Shown in pieces: positions 1 through 11,506 of a stretch of 64,000 bases of DNA. Below the pieces are notes generated by a model that was given only the letters and a program-made list of their open reading frames with translations, did no database searches and had not been told where the DNA came from. Where the stretch lies: positions 1,476,836-1,540,835 of the forward strand of contig NW_006920417.1 of the NCBI RefSeq assembly GCF_000344685.1, given 5' to 3'. Position 1 is the stretch's first letter; every line of letters starts with the position of its first letter. The stretch is from Gloeophyllum trabeum ATCC 11539 (Eukaryota; Basidiomycota; Agaricomycetes; Gloeophyllales; Gloeophyllaceae). The position numbers and the translations under genes were made by a program.

Positions 1-766
1 CTGCGGTCCCTGTGGTTACCGACAAGACTAAGCTTCGACAGCGCCTGCGTGCCATGCCAGCCAAGCCGGGGAAACGAGGACGCGAAGGAGCCCTGCGGCT
101 TTTGATACGGTGTTGGTTAAAACGGACGGAGGTGACAGTAATGGCCATGCCATAGGCACGGCTCTTCACGGTGCGTATATTCCATTGCCAGGCTCGTACT
201 TGATTGCCGACATGTCTTTCGTGAGGGTAGGACTGCGCGTCGCACAGCTGCGTGTTATATTCCGTCTACCGGAACATTTACAATACCGCCGGGGACGACA
301 TGCAACCCTCCTTGCGTACGTCGAATGGTTTACACCATTCACTGCCCGGGATCCGACATTACAGATGCATTGGGTTTCTCGTTCAACGCGCGGCGGGAGA
401 CCCAATGCTGAGGTTATTGAACTTTCGCATGTTATAGGAGGATGTCATCTCGTACCTAAGTTTGGTACAGAGATCAGCCCTCGGTGGACATCCGAGAATG
501 TGTTGGAAGATTGTAAGACATTCCTTGTTAATAGATATATAGATATTCGGACATTCTTCCTCCTGCAACCCCCTGCTTGACATTCTCTGTATATCTACCC
601 ATCATGTAATTATACTCAATATCTTTCTACTGGTTCGGAAACGTGCCCTGCAGCAAGGTGGCAAAAATTATGCGACATGTGCGAATCGAACCTACGTTGA
701 CTATGTGTCCCTATGGCGCGTGCCGCCTGCTATCAATGTCTATCCTGTCTATACCGCACTATGTGG
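1..766. other. left edge, no confident gene
   Basis: An open frame on the + strand from base 3 to about 158 (reading ...DKTKLRQRLRAMPAKPGKRG...) enters from outside the window and ends at a stop; it could be the end of a gene, but nothing recognisable supports that. The remaining open frames here, including one at 110-580, show no domain that I recognise and look like chance frames. The stretch 640-766 is the region beyond the stop of the neighbouring helicase. Confidence 0.3.
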
Positions 767-2076
767 CTAGGGTCCTCCTATGCCGCAGAACGCGTTTCCT
801 GATGTTGAGGCCTTCTCCTTCCGTGCCTCTGCTACCAGTCGGAGCCTCTCCCGTTCTTCATCAAACTGACCCTTCTCAACAAACAGCACAGCAGTCCCGA
901 CAATGCCATCACTCCGGGCAGCACGCCCAAACCGCTGCCAGAGGGTATTGATATCACAGGTAGCTCGCCATTGGACAATGAGTGTTATATCTGGTAGATC
1001 TAGCCCCTGTTATGTCGTTAACAATGTGTCACAAGGGTATCATGGTTTCGTACCATGCCAAATGAGTCCGTAACACAAAGGCCCCATAAATCACTTTCCC
1101 TCAATGCTTCATATTCATCTTCCCGGTATTCAGGGCTCATAACTGAGTGGAAGTATTTGATTTTACTCCGGAGCTCTTCTGGCAGGCGACTCCTTAGATA
1201 CTTCACTGCCTCCTCCGTGTCCTTTCTATCATCGAAAAATATTAGGAATTTGGGGGGCAGCATATCTGTGGGCTGGAAGTTATCCGGGATCAGGAAGGCA
1301 AGATCCCGATAAGAGTTGGCAGGGTGCTCCATTCGGTGCACTGCCAGGTGTATATCCGGACGGTCATTGGAGCGTCGGATGTACTCCGTCTCGCCCCGCC
1401 GTAACTGCAGAATCTCTGCAACATCTTGTAGAACAGGTTCTGGTAAGGTAGCAGATGCTACAAGGAACGGGATAGTTCCCGGGATCAAATACCGGAGGCT
1501 TCCGATATACTTGAACTGCTCTCGGAAGTCGCTCCACTGGCTGACACAGTGTGCCTCATCAAAGACCACATACAGTAGTCTTGAGGTGAAGCTCGGAACT
1601 TTCCACAAGCGCTCGAAACGGCCGCCTTCCTGCATAATGACCTCCGGGTTGGCTACTATAACCTGATATCTACCCTCCTCAATTTCCTGGAAAAAATAGA
1701 TCAGGTCTCAGATTCATGTATATAATACCACACTGCTTACCTGGAAAGTCTTTGCTGTTGCAGTCTTAGCTTCAATGGCTACCCCTTTCAGTCCCGCATC
1801 CTCAAGTAGTTGTACATTTTGTCGGCCTAGTAGATTCAGGGGGGATACAACAATAATACATCTATCCTCTCCATCGGCCATAGCCATAAGAAGGGGAGTC
1901 CAGAATGCCAGTGTTTTACCGAAACCCGTAGCCGCTACTGCTACAACATCCTTTCTTCGTTCTCGTATCGCCTGCGCCACCTTCACTTGGAAGAGACAAG
2001 CGCGCTTTCGGAACTTCTGTTCAGTCAGGTCCCGGATCTTCTTTATGGACCATTTCGTTTGCGACGATGAAGGCAT
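767..2076 (-). CDS. RecQ-like DEAH-box helicase, probably 3'-truncated
   Basis: Superfamily 2 helicase of the RecQ-like type that is dispersed in fungal genomes. I read three exons on the minus strand: 2076-1741, 1686-1054 and 1006-767, joined by GT-AG introns of 54 and 47 nt. Visible motifs in order: Walker A ATGFGKT, Walker B FDEAHCVSQW, motif III VASATLP, motif V TDSFGMGLDLPDI (this motif spans the second intron and confirms it), and motif VI QRFGRAARS. The start at 2076 (MPSSSQTKWS) was chosen because the 23 upstream residues in the longer open frame are not helicase-like. The frame stops about 45 codons after motif VI, with no RQC or HRDC domain and a frayed end, so it is either a minimal core or a truncated copy. 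Such genes are often multicopy, subtelomeric or carried within mobile DNA; here decayed repeats follow upstream. Whether it is expressed is unknown. Confidence 0.8.
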
Positions 2077-2145
2077 CAGATTCACGTAATGATGTAGCAG
2101 GCAGTAAGAACACAGAGCTTGAGCCTCGAGGAAGTGAACAGTCAC

Positions 2146-2770
2146 GCAAGCGTTGCAACCGCCATTTTGGGAAGGCGACTAAGCTGGAATAAATGGTTGG
2201 TTTATTGGTTGCGCTGGCTCGTTAGGTAAGCCTCGGGCATGCCTCGGGGAGCCATTTGGGCCAGCCGTCTCAGAGCGTTCTCTTCCTCTTAGTTGCCTTC
2301 CTGTTATAGTAGTTGACTTATGTAATGCACTAATAATAAACATAGAGTCCCACGCCCTAGTAGAGGAGGAACGAGGACGCGGAGACGGATGGTTATAGGA
2401 GCCTGCAGTTCGACCTGAATTTGGCTTTGATTTCAATGATTTGCGACTTGCGGGAAATGCCCATTTAATCTCTAGGGATTTTGTAAGCCCGTGACGACCT
2501 GCCGTGACTATCACGATTCTATGTTACCCGTTATGTTACCCGTTATAGGAATCCCTTTACCCGATTCGAATGCGTTGACAGACTATATAATGCGGACCAC
2601 TGCAGTCCTTGGAGAACTTTCTCTTGGACCCAACTACGACGTCCTCTCTCTCCAACGCCGTCGCTCACGATGAGGGACGATGACTGTATTCCGCGTCGTT
2701 CGATTAGTCCGAGGGGAGCTGCGAGGAGTTACAGAGTTGTTGATAGTACGTCGGCCATCAGTATTATATG
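2146..2770. other. intergenic, no gene seen
   Basis: Upstream region of the helicase. It contains a perfect 12-base direct repeat (ATGTTACCCGTT twice, 2521-2544). An open frame on the minus strand at 2179-2514 is basic and Ser/Arg rich, without a recognisable domain; it might be 5' sequence of the helicase element but I cannot support that. Confidence 0.4.
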
Positions 2771-2772
2771 TG

Positions 2773-3300
2773 GCATATAGTCGCTAAACTTGGTAGCAGT
2801 GTTGACAACATTCCTGCTTACGTAGATGTGCATACTTTGTCGTCGATTCCAAGTGCAGTTTTCTAGGCCATTAATGACTGTTCAGACATGCTGACGGTGC
2901 GTCGCGCTTCACGGGTAATAAGATATGGCATATAGTCGTCCAATCGACTTGAATGTTATGGCAGGGCTGTCGACACCTCTTAAAATGGCTAAAGAGGCAT
3001 TTGATTGGATATATGCGGTTCGTTGATGTCCTCTGCCATGCACCTTCGGATTGCCAGATGAGGGGCCGGGTCATGACCGCGATAGTGCGTCCCATAAGCA
3101 TCATCTAACGCATATAGTCGCTGAGTCGCGTATCACATGAGCCAGATCTTCTATGGAATGCCCATGTTTTGTCGTCCAGGCCAAGGGCTAGTTGCTCGAT
3201 TTTTAATGACTGTTCAGACATGCTGACGGAGCGTTGCATTATTAGCATATAGTCGGTGACTCTCATTGCTCGGTCGGCGACACCTTTCCTGCTATGCGTA
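2773..3300. repeat. decayed tandem repeat with GCATATAGTCG core
   Basis: The 11-mer GCATATAGTCG occurs four times in the same orientation (2773, 2928, 3110, 3245). A 27-base block beginning TTAATGACTGTTCAGACATG is identical at 2871-2897 and 3203-3229, each followed by a related G/C-rich stretch and then by the next 11-mer. Units one and three resemble each other (a TTTTGTCGTC segment precedes the 27-mer in both), as do parts of two and four (CGACACCT). The pattern fits an old higher-order tandem array with units of about 155, 182 and 135 bases. No coding capacity is evident. Confidence 0.75.
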
Positions 3301-4450
3301 GGTGTTGGCTTCGATGCCAATGAGCAGTTATTCCGGTCTCTACGTCGCAGCTACCTGGCGTTCGGAGTTTTTTGACCGACGCAGAACGTTTGAGCATTTA
3401 GCGACGCCTCTTCCCATCGGTGCAGTTGCCAGTAAGCTCGCCACATGACATTGCTTGATTAATTTGCCTATTGCGGCCTAGGTCTCCGCATCATCTGCAA
3501 CCGGTCTACAATGCTCTGGTACGTTACACATACCCAGTGTGCACCAGGGAAAGACTGTCGCAGGCGTGGTCCATCGCTGAGTAAGTGGCGACTCGTTGAC
3601 GCCACATTCCCTGACCAATTCTCGAAAGGGTACGCTGCTTTCACAATCACTATCACATTTCTCACCCACGTCAGAGACGAGCGCGAGATGGCTTAAAGAT
3701 TGCCTTTCTGGAAATTCTTTGACGGTCGATCACGGTCCTGATTCACGGTCCTGTCCCGTCATGTATCACAAGTGTAATGAAGAATGCACCTCCCCCTCAA
3801 CTATCACAACAATGATGTCGTTTGCGGCCGAACAACGGCTGGGGGACATAAGCACGACCACAAACGACCAAGTCGAATCACTGCGCATGCTCTGGCCAAG
3901 CTCTGGCGGTCAACAGTTCTCTATGGCGGTGCGTCCGATCGCTGGATCTCACGACCAATCGCAACACGTCATTTATTTGGTTCCTGACTGTTATATCGGG
4001 TGCAGTGCTCGTGCGGATGGTTTCCCAGCTGCAATCGAAACAAGTGGATGTCGCCCAAATCTTCAACAAAAAGTGCTCTATAATCTGACGAAACAGCCCC
4101 CTCACAATCCTACGGCTCGCTTTGGAGCCTCCGGTTCGTCTCCAGCCATTCCAAAGGTTCCCGGCGAAAGGGCGATCCCGTCAATTCGGCGGGAATACAA
4201 ACTGAATGGGGAAATGGACCAGTCTGGGCGGTGGAGCAACCGGCGGCTGCGGGACCGCAACCGCGGCTTCGTGCGCACCGCCTGCTAAATTATACCGGCC
4301 CATACACACCCATCAGCCACTCGGGCCACCGTTGTCGCATAGCGGGCCATGCCCCTCAGCCTGCAGCGGTTCTGCTAGCCGTCGTCCCTAACCGCCTTGC
4401 CTTCCGCCGTTCCCTGCTCTCCCACCGTCGGCACTGGATAGCGGGGCGCG
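3301..4450. other. intergenic upstream of histidine kinase
   Basis: No gene that I can support. A 230-codon open frame on the + strand (3596-4288) lacks any recognisable domain, has unbiased composition and overlaps the presumed promoter of the kinase; I treat it as chance. The last 250 bases become GC-rich, as in the neighbouring coding region. Confidence 0.4.
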
Positions 4451-7400
4451 ATGGCTTTCATGGGCTTCCGGACGAGATCGCGCAGGGACTCGACTACTTT
4501 AGAGTCGGGCACGGCAGTCGATCCTTCACCTTCTTCATCACACCCCATGAATACGCTCAAGACAATGCAAAACACTTCCTCGCGTTCAGAGTTCGAGGAC
4601 GGACGGGCGGTCGCGACCACGCGCGCGGACAGAGTACGGGACTTTGTCGGGTCCCCAGCTGGTGCTGGGGACGACTCAGAGAAACTGCCGATGCCCGTGC
4701 TGCAGAGCGCGATGTCCTCCTCCGCGAGGCGGAGGCACAAGAAGGCGAGAATAGAGGGCGGGCTGCGGGTGCACTGGGACCGGTTCAGGAAGCGCATGGG
4801 CACGGGCACGGCGCCGTCGACCTCGGAGATACCAGACGAGAGCGGGACGGACAGCAGCGCGCGGCCTGGCGCGCGCTTTGCGAACGCGGAGGAGCTCGAC
4901 GAGGTCGACGAGGTGGTTGTCGACCGTGAGTGGGCCGGCCGGGACCTCAAGACGTCCATCACGCAGTCGGACGGCCAGGAGAACAGCCGGGAGAAGTCCG
5001 GGGGCGGCGGGGGCGCACAGGGTACGAACACGGACATGGACAGTATCATCTGGTATTCGGACGGGTTCTGGGCGATTTGCACGCCGCTGATAATTCTGCG
5101 ATGGCGACTCTGGCCCGCAGTCAAGAATTTCTTCTGGGTGCACTTTGACGATCCGAAGAGCGAGAACCACTACCGGAAAGAGCTGTGGTTTACTAGGAAG
5201 GTACGTCGAGCTTCACAAGTCCTCGTCTGCCAGTCTCTTACACGTAACGCCAGTCGCTCGCCCTTTGGTCCGCTGTTTTCTTCGTTGCAACATGGGTTAT
5301 CGGCACCGCGTTCATCCCGAAACCAATAGTACTCATGGACAAGATCTTCTACTATGCTATCGTTCCGGCGTTGACAGCTCCTCTGGTTTTCTTTGTCATG
5401 TATGACTTTCCTCGTGATCGACCGGTGTTCTACCAGTTTTGGCTGCTGTGTGCTACCTGGATGTGGTACGTATCCTGTCACAGAAGGTCGCGATGCTTAA
5501 TTGGCTTACACTTGTGTATAGGGCGATATATCAAGTCTTGTTCATGTCAGTTTGCCTCCCGAATGCTGATTTCTTACCAAGCCTAACAAATCGGTAACCC
5601 TTAGGTACATGTGTGGCTTCTACAGGGAAGATCCAGACTGGCTGTTCACGTGCGGACAAAAGGATTTTGTCGGCACTTTCTAGTACGCGTTCTGCTCCGC
5701 GTTGCTTACAGGATCCTGACTTGCATATTTCAGTTACGCCTCTGGCCTCCCGACCATTGCATTGTTCGGTCTCAAACAAGATAGGCTACCCGCCCTCATC
5801 GGTGCTATTATATTCTTCGTGATGTGAGTATTTTCCCGGATTCTTGGAGAGTTGCGATGTTGATTTTTGCTGTTCAGTTCGAATGCCCTCATTGAGCCTT
5901 TGCATCGGAGTTGGGAACGAAGTACGACCATCTTTCGACTATTCGCGCCGCCTCCGGGCGCACCCTCTACCGCGTGTATTGTCATCAGTACTGAATTCTT
6001 TTTTGGTGCTTTCCTACAGATCTCTTGAACTTCATAGTCTTTTATGGTTTCTTGCTGTATGTGCACTTTATGCGCGAAAACGTGAGTGCATTTCGGATAC
6101 TCTCTGCATCTCATCCTAAGATACAATACTACAGGCTGAACGCAGACTGTACACACTGCGCGACCAGCTCAAGATACAATTCCGAGCTACGCAAAAGGCG
6201 CAGGTGAATGAGAGCAAGGCAGCAGATTCCAAGCGCCGTCTGACTTCGTGAGTACTGGCTATGTCGCACTGCTGAAGCTTCTCTCACCATTGTGCTCTTA
6301 AGTTATGTCTTCCACGAGGTTCGCGTCCCGCTGAACACCGCGCTGTTGGCGGTGCAGAATATGGAAGCCGCCGGTGTCGTGGCTAAGGATCAGGAAGTCG
6401 AGTTCAGGGCGCTGGAGGCGAGTCTAACAATGATGTCGAAAGGTGCGTCTCGCCGGAGAATTCAGTTTCCGTCGCTCACACGCGTTTGTTCCGAAGTCTT
6501 GAACGACGTTCTCGATTTGTGAGTATATGTCCTCCGTCCTCATATGAATACCAGCTCACGATTCCTTCTAGTAACCGCTTGGACAGCGGGAGATTCGAGT
6601 CGGTGTCAAAGGTGAGATAGCGACGTTTTACCCCTTGTTACAACATGCATATTGACGATTCACATAGCCATACGCGTTCCACCAAGTGATGAGGTCTCTT
6701 CTCAATCCTATCAAGCTTGCGACCAATGCGCGCAAGCTCGAGCTTGTCTCGGATTTCGACAAGTCAATAGACGAGGTGTGTCTCGGCCGTTTGTTTATCA
6801 GAACACGTCTCATACTATGCTGTGCAGATTGCTATGCGCGCATTAAACGAGGCGATCGGCGAGAAGCAAGTCGATCCCATGACCCAGTTGCTGCTGGAGC
6901 AGGCCGAAGGCGATGGGATCGTAGTTGGAGATGAGATGCGCCTGCGCCAGATCATAACCAACCTAGTCAGGTGAGTGTGAGATGTATAGGCTTCGCTCGT
7001 GCTCCCTCACAAGGGATGTGATTACAGTAACGCCTGCAAGTTCACTCCGGAGGGCGGCACCGTCAGTATCACCACGAAACTGGTTCTCCCGGGTAATTCT
7101 CTAAGTCTATACCGGGCCGCCACGCCCACGTCGAACCTCCACCATGGCGCCAGATCCAATGAGCAGTGGATCAAGTCTGAAATGCTCGGAGATGATGCTA
7201 CCCAGCATGTATTGTCTGCGCAGCACCTCAGTCAACATGAGCAGAATGTTCCAAAGGAGCCCATTGATTGGATTGTTGTGAGAATTGAGGTGCAGGATAC
7301 TGGATTCGGGATACCACCGAAGGAAATGGTCGAAAGCAAGCTGTTTTGTGAGTCTATTGGCACTTTAGCTTTCCGCGTTTAGAGGCTGACAAGGGCTCGA

Positions 7401-8699
7401 AAGCTGCCTTCAATCAAACCGAGCAAGGTCGACAACAGGGTGGTAAAGGCACCGGGCTTGGGCTGGCTCTGGTACGGCAGATTGTCAAGCGCAGCGGCGG
7501 ACGACTTGGCGTGAAGTCAAAGGTTAACGAGGGGTCGACGTTCTGGGTCGAGCTGCGTAAGTTACTTCCAAACTCTTGCTTATCATAGGTTAACTTGTTT
7601 TGTCACAGCACTGGGAATTGGGAGGAAGGCATTGCCTGAGCTCACACCCACAACTTCGCTGCGCGGAAGTCAGCACAAGGTTAGACATTTTGGAACTTCA
7701 CCTGGCAGCGACAAGTCAACTCCCCCAATCGACATCGAGTCAGACCCTGTCATCTCCCCGACTCGAAGAGCCATGGCCGCGATACAGAATATCACGGAAC
7801 CGGGCAATCTCGCCGCTTTGATATTGGCCAGCCACGTCGAGAAAGCGGATACTTCCGTTGGCTCTTCGGAGGAGTCCTTGGATGATCTTGACCCGCCGTC
7901 TGCCCATGCGCCTCCGACACCGGACTCGCCTCTCTATCAACGGGAGTTGAAGCTGGAGAAAGAGAAGGAGGCAGAATCGAGCCCTCCCGTACGACCTGGG
8001 CCAATGCCCCTTACAGAGTCTAAGCCGTCCAGCGAGAAAGAGGGCGACTCTGGAGCTACAGTCGGCGTGCCTTCTGAGAAAACTATCAAGCCGGCGTCAC
8101 CAAAGTCGGAGAGGGAAAAGATTACGCCCGACCTCCCCGTCCTGGTCGTCGATGACGACCCGTTAACGCGCTCGCTGATGAAACGGATGCTGACTCGGCT
8201 GGGGTGTAATGTCTCGACCGCTGAGAACGGAGAGATGGCGTTGAAGATGATCAATGGCGGTCGGCCGTTGTCGCTCGTCCCTACACCTATGCCCACCCCG
8301 TCGTCGGAGAACACTGCGGCCAGTTATGGGTTGGCGGGAGATGCGCGGGCGACTCCCGAGGAGCCGCACAGTCGATATGCAATTGTATTCTTGGACAACC
8401 AGATGCCAGTCCTATCGGGCGTGGACGCAGTCAGGAGGCTGCGCCAGTGTGGAAGGCGCGACCTGGTCGTTGGAGTGACGGGTAACGCGCTGCTGAGCGA
8501 TCAGCAGGAATATCTCGAGGCTGGGGTTGACCAGTAAGTCATTGTTTATGTCGTTTTACGGTCGTAGCTAATCTTGGAACCCGCCAGCGTACTGACGAAG
8601 CCTGTTCGAGAGGCTAGTTTGAAGACGATGCTGGTGCTCGCGGATGAGCGCCGGAAACGGACGTTGTCGCCAACCGATGTGCCAGAAGAGTCTCCATGA
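4451..8699 (+). CDS. membrane-bound hybrid histidine kinase
   Basis: Two-component sensor kinase with fused receiver. The first exon (4451-5200) encodes a long hydrophilic N-terminus rich in Ser and acidic residues. The next short exons encode several hydrophobic segments (for example SLALWSAVFFVATWVIGTAF, then VPALTAPLVFFVMY, FWLLCATWMW, LIGAIIFFV, LLNFIVFYGFLLYVHF), so the sensor part is a polytopic membrane domain. Then follow the H-box FHEVRVPLNT (phospho-acceptor His), the N-box RQIITNLVSNACKFTPEGG, the G1 box QDTGFGIP and the G2 box GTGLGLALV. After a Pro/Ser/Glu-rich linker comes the receiver: acidic pocket LVVDDDP, phospho-acceptor Asp in FLDNQMPVLSG, and conserved Lys in LTKP, which is split from its neighbours by the last intron. 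About a dozen introns are needed; all those checked have GT-AG ends. Output would go through a His-phosphotransfer protein such as Ypd1 (family knowledge). Ligand unknown. Confidence 0.9.
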
Positions 8700-9460
8700 C
8701 AAGAGACGAACCCTTAATTTTCTTTCCATCGATTTAATGACAATGACCCCCCACGCATATTCATTCTTTTTGGGCAGTTTGGGAAATAGACGCCATATAT
8801 ACACCTTAGTAGTAGTATTTATCATACCTAGTTCTCCTTAACACACACACACCGCATTAATACCCTTCATACACACTCCATGTATTCACACCATTTGTAT
8901 CCGTACACGCCATACACGATGCCACCTTTTGATACCAACGCATCCGAGCTATCTTGTCCTTGTGAGTTACCCCTCCCCTTGGAGTGGATCTCTACAAAGG
9001 TGAGTTTTTTTCGGCAGGGACATCAGGTTGAGTGCTTGCTAGAGAGGATCCTGGGTTCGGATCATCTGCGACCATCCGATTGAAGCGTAGGACGCCGCGC
9101 GAGTTAAGTACTTGAACCTTAAGAATTGAAGTGTGGCAGTCGGCACAGGGTATAATTTTGGAGTTGCATACTGCTTATTACTGAACTACCAAGGCTGTAT
9201 GTAAACTGGGGTATGAATGCCGTGGACGCCGAGATGGACCTGCTCTTTTGTTAAATATGCGGCTCGGAGGCCCGAAGCAAGGAGGAGAGCCAGGAAATGT
9301 AACATGCCCAAACGTTGAATTCTCTTCAACAATATGCGAGCTAATTTTTACTTGTTAACGTTTGGGCGTCTTACGCTTGCAGTAGAGTGCACTGGTGTGT
9401 TCATTTACTTGAGCGCTGATACTAAATCTACTCCCTTCAAAAATCAGCCTGTTCCTTACA
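8700..9460. other. 3' flank and AT-rich spacer
   Basis: Trailing sequence of the kinase gene followed by AT-rich spacer. No gene seen. A short stretch near 9055 (CTGGGTTCGGATCAT) resembles a pol III B box, but no cloverleaf can be drawn around it. Confidence 0.35.
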
Positions 9461-9465
9461 ATTTA

Positions 9466-10232
9466 TATGTCGGAAAAATCAGAAAAGCATGATATTGCTA
9501 TACAATGCCAGATAATGGACTGATAAGTCAATCAGGTTTGAGGAGAGTTATCGGGTTCAGAAATGATCGAAAAGCGCGTATAAGCCTCCGTCAGGCTGAT
9601 CAGGCCTGACGGGGGTTACAAGCCATTATAAGGCATGATAAGCCCGGATAAGGCCATGGGTCCCAGAAATGAGAAAAAGAGGAGCCTTTCACGCCACCCG
9701 ATGGTCATCGACACCACTATCTAAGACGTCACTTTAATACAGGTACTTGGACTTTGATTCGAACGAGCGGCCTTGAGTTGAACGATGATTATATATGTAA
9801 AGACTAACGATATAACTACTACACTACGCAACAATAGCTGTGTGAGTCTCACATTGGTATATATATATCATACATACTGCCTTACCGGGCGACTCGTAAT
9901 TACCGTCGTTCGCGCTCACGTCCTCTGACGTACGGCTCTTGTAGATTTCGCCATAACTTTAGACTTAGACTATAATGCTACCGTAGTCAACATGCCACCT
10001 TTAAAATACTCAATCCGTGTAAAGGCTACGACCGTATTTCAAGATGTTTCCGACGTACAGGATCTACTACAGAATTCCTGTGATATTACAGCACCACCAG
10101 AAGCCCCTACCTAATCCAAACCTGACAACACCTGATAAGGGCTTATCAGCCTTGAAACATAACATTATAATGCCTGATCAGTCCGTCAGGTTCTGTCAGG
10201 GCTTATCAGTCTTTTCCAGATTTTCCGACATA
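9466..10232. repeat. long inverted repeat with degenerate arms
   Basis: The outer ends are near-perfect inverted copies: TATGTCGGAAAAATCAGAAAAG at the left edge (9466 on) and, reverse-complemented from 10211-10232, TATGTCGGAAAATCTGGAAAAG. Moving inward, both arms carry ACTGATAAG and several CCTGATCAGG / GGCTTATCAG-type palindromic motifs (9590-9660 and 10130-10210). A similar TACGTCGGAAAC motif recurs inverted near 10050. The arms flank a central AT-rich stretch holding a tRNA-like sequence. It could be two head-to-head copies of a short interspersed element or one foldback element. No transposase frame is present. Confidence 0.6.
9748..9832 (-). repeat. tRNA-Val-like relic (possible SINE head)
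   Basis: Read on the minus strand, the sequence starts GTTGCGTAGTGTAGTAGTTA, close to the start of eukaryotic tRNA-Val (A box), continues with TTTACAT at the anticodon position (TAC, Val) and has a B-box-like CGTTCGAATC. The acceptor-stem halves do not pair and the anticodon stem is weak, so this is not a functional tRNA. A tRNA-like head followed by a unique body and a repeated tail is how tRNA-derived SINEs are built; the downstream body would be the left arm of the surrounding inverted repeat. Confidence 0.5.
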
Positions 10233-10838
10233 CAGACCTCATTTCTCTTCCTACTGCCGTACGATACAGAATTGGTCGGTGGCGTGAAGTAACTGAGCAA
10301 CCCTGTGGCGGTATGTGAGAGAATGTACGGTGCACTTGGGAGGCATTCGGCGCTGCGCGGCACGCCAGGTCCGATTCCTCACATATAAAAGTCTATGGTA
10401 AACCCACGGCAGGGACTCTACAAGCAGGGAAATAATCTTTCTTGCTCCCCGGGCGCTGCGCGGCATCAACAATGCTCATAGTTATTTCATCTTGACCTGA
10501 ATGATACTGAATGATATCAACTTCTAACTCTCAAGTTGGCGGCCTGCCGGTGTGGTCAGAGTCATCGATCCATCAGATACTTGGTGTCAAGCTTTACAGT
10601 TACATATATCTGAGGAATAGATAACAAGTGCCTTCTTTGCTGCCCTAGGGTGGCATTCCGCCACCCTCGATTAGTGTTACTGTAGAGTCAGTGTACTGTA
10701 TACAGCATGTTTTCAACACTGTGATAGCTTGTACCGTAGGCAACAGGATGCTTACGATTAGGCAGCCGGGGGATGCCTGACAGTGCCACCCTACATATTT
10801 GGAATTAATTTCCATCACACAAACGGTAATCCTCGACA
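10233..10838. other. AT-rich spacer, no gene seen
   Basis: No coding region or structural RNA recognised. Two short GCGCTGCGCGGCA segments (about 10350 and 10449) are the only local repeats noted. Confidence 0.35.
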
Positions 10839-10840
10839 TA

Positions 10841-11496
10841 CAGTGGCGTGCGAAAGTAATGCACCACCACTTTCCGACCAGTATTTCCTCTTGGTGTAAA
10901 CACATAGTTTGTAGTATTCTTGAAGCTCTACCAGATAGAACCACAATCATGGCGATCAGAATAGATCTGCTCTTTCTGCAGCAGAAACAATATTTGTAGT
11001 CAAAATTTATCTCCTCATAGAGACACCACAGACTTCCATACATTGCATGGCTAAAATCTTCAGGAAAATCTGTATATTTTAGAATCTGGAATCATAGAAA
11101 TTGACTACACCATTGTGGAGATATGAGGTCAGAAAGTTGGGATTTTGGTGTAATATTTCTGAGTTTTACACCTAGACCCCCTACTTTCTGGCCCTGTATC
11201 TCCACAACGGTGTAGTCAATCAGGGTCATTCTGGTATCAAAATTGCACAGTGTTTTTGCCTCTTTCAGATGGTCATAACCGCTAGTCTATCGGGACTCTC
11301 AGTAAAAGTTGAAAATTGGGGTCTTTGATGTAGAGCCTCTCCCTCCTGATAGGGGCACCTACATCACTCCATAGTACTGCCATATTGTTGCCCAGAAGGA
11401 GGGCTAAAAGTTTACTTTTTACACCGAAGAGAATGGTCAAGTGGTTGCAGAGATATACATTTATCTTGGGTGGTGCATTACTTTCGCACGCCACTG
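10841..11496. mobile_element. Tc1/mariner-type non-autonomous element (MITE-like)
   Basis: The left end starts CAGTGGCGTGCGAAAGTAAT and the right end is its exact reverse complement over about 28 bases (CAGTGG...GCACCACC). The element is flanked on both sides by TA (10839-10840 and 11497-11498), the target duplication typical of Tc1/mariner insertions; CAGTGG ends are also common in that superfamily. The 656-base interior encodes no transposase. It contains a second nested palindrome: about 38 bases at 11100-11138 (GACTACACCATTGTGGAGAT...) pair with 11182-11221. It would depend on a transposase supplied elsewhere. Confidence 0.7.
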
Positions 11497-11506
11497 TAAG
11501 GGGTAA

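Noticed and set aside
3596..4288. 230-codon open frame upstream of the kinase
   Set aside because: No recognisable domain, composition not coding-like, and it lies in the presumed promoter.
4231..5170. Long frames overlapping the first kinase exon on both strands
   Set aside because: Shadows caused by GC-rich coding sequence; the kinase frame continues in phase into conserved exons.
9040..9080. tRNA candidate at CTGGGTTCGGATCAT
   Set aside because: Only a B-box-like match; no cloverleaf can be drawn.
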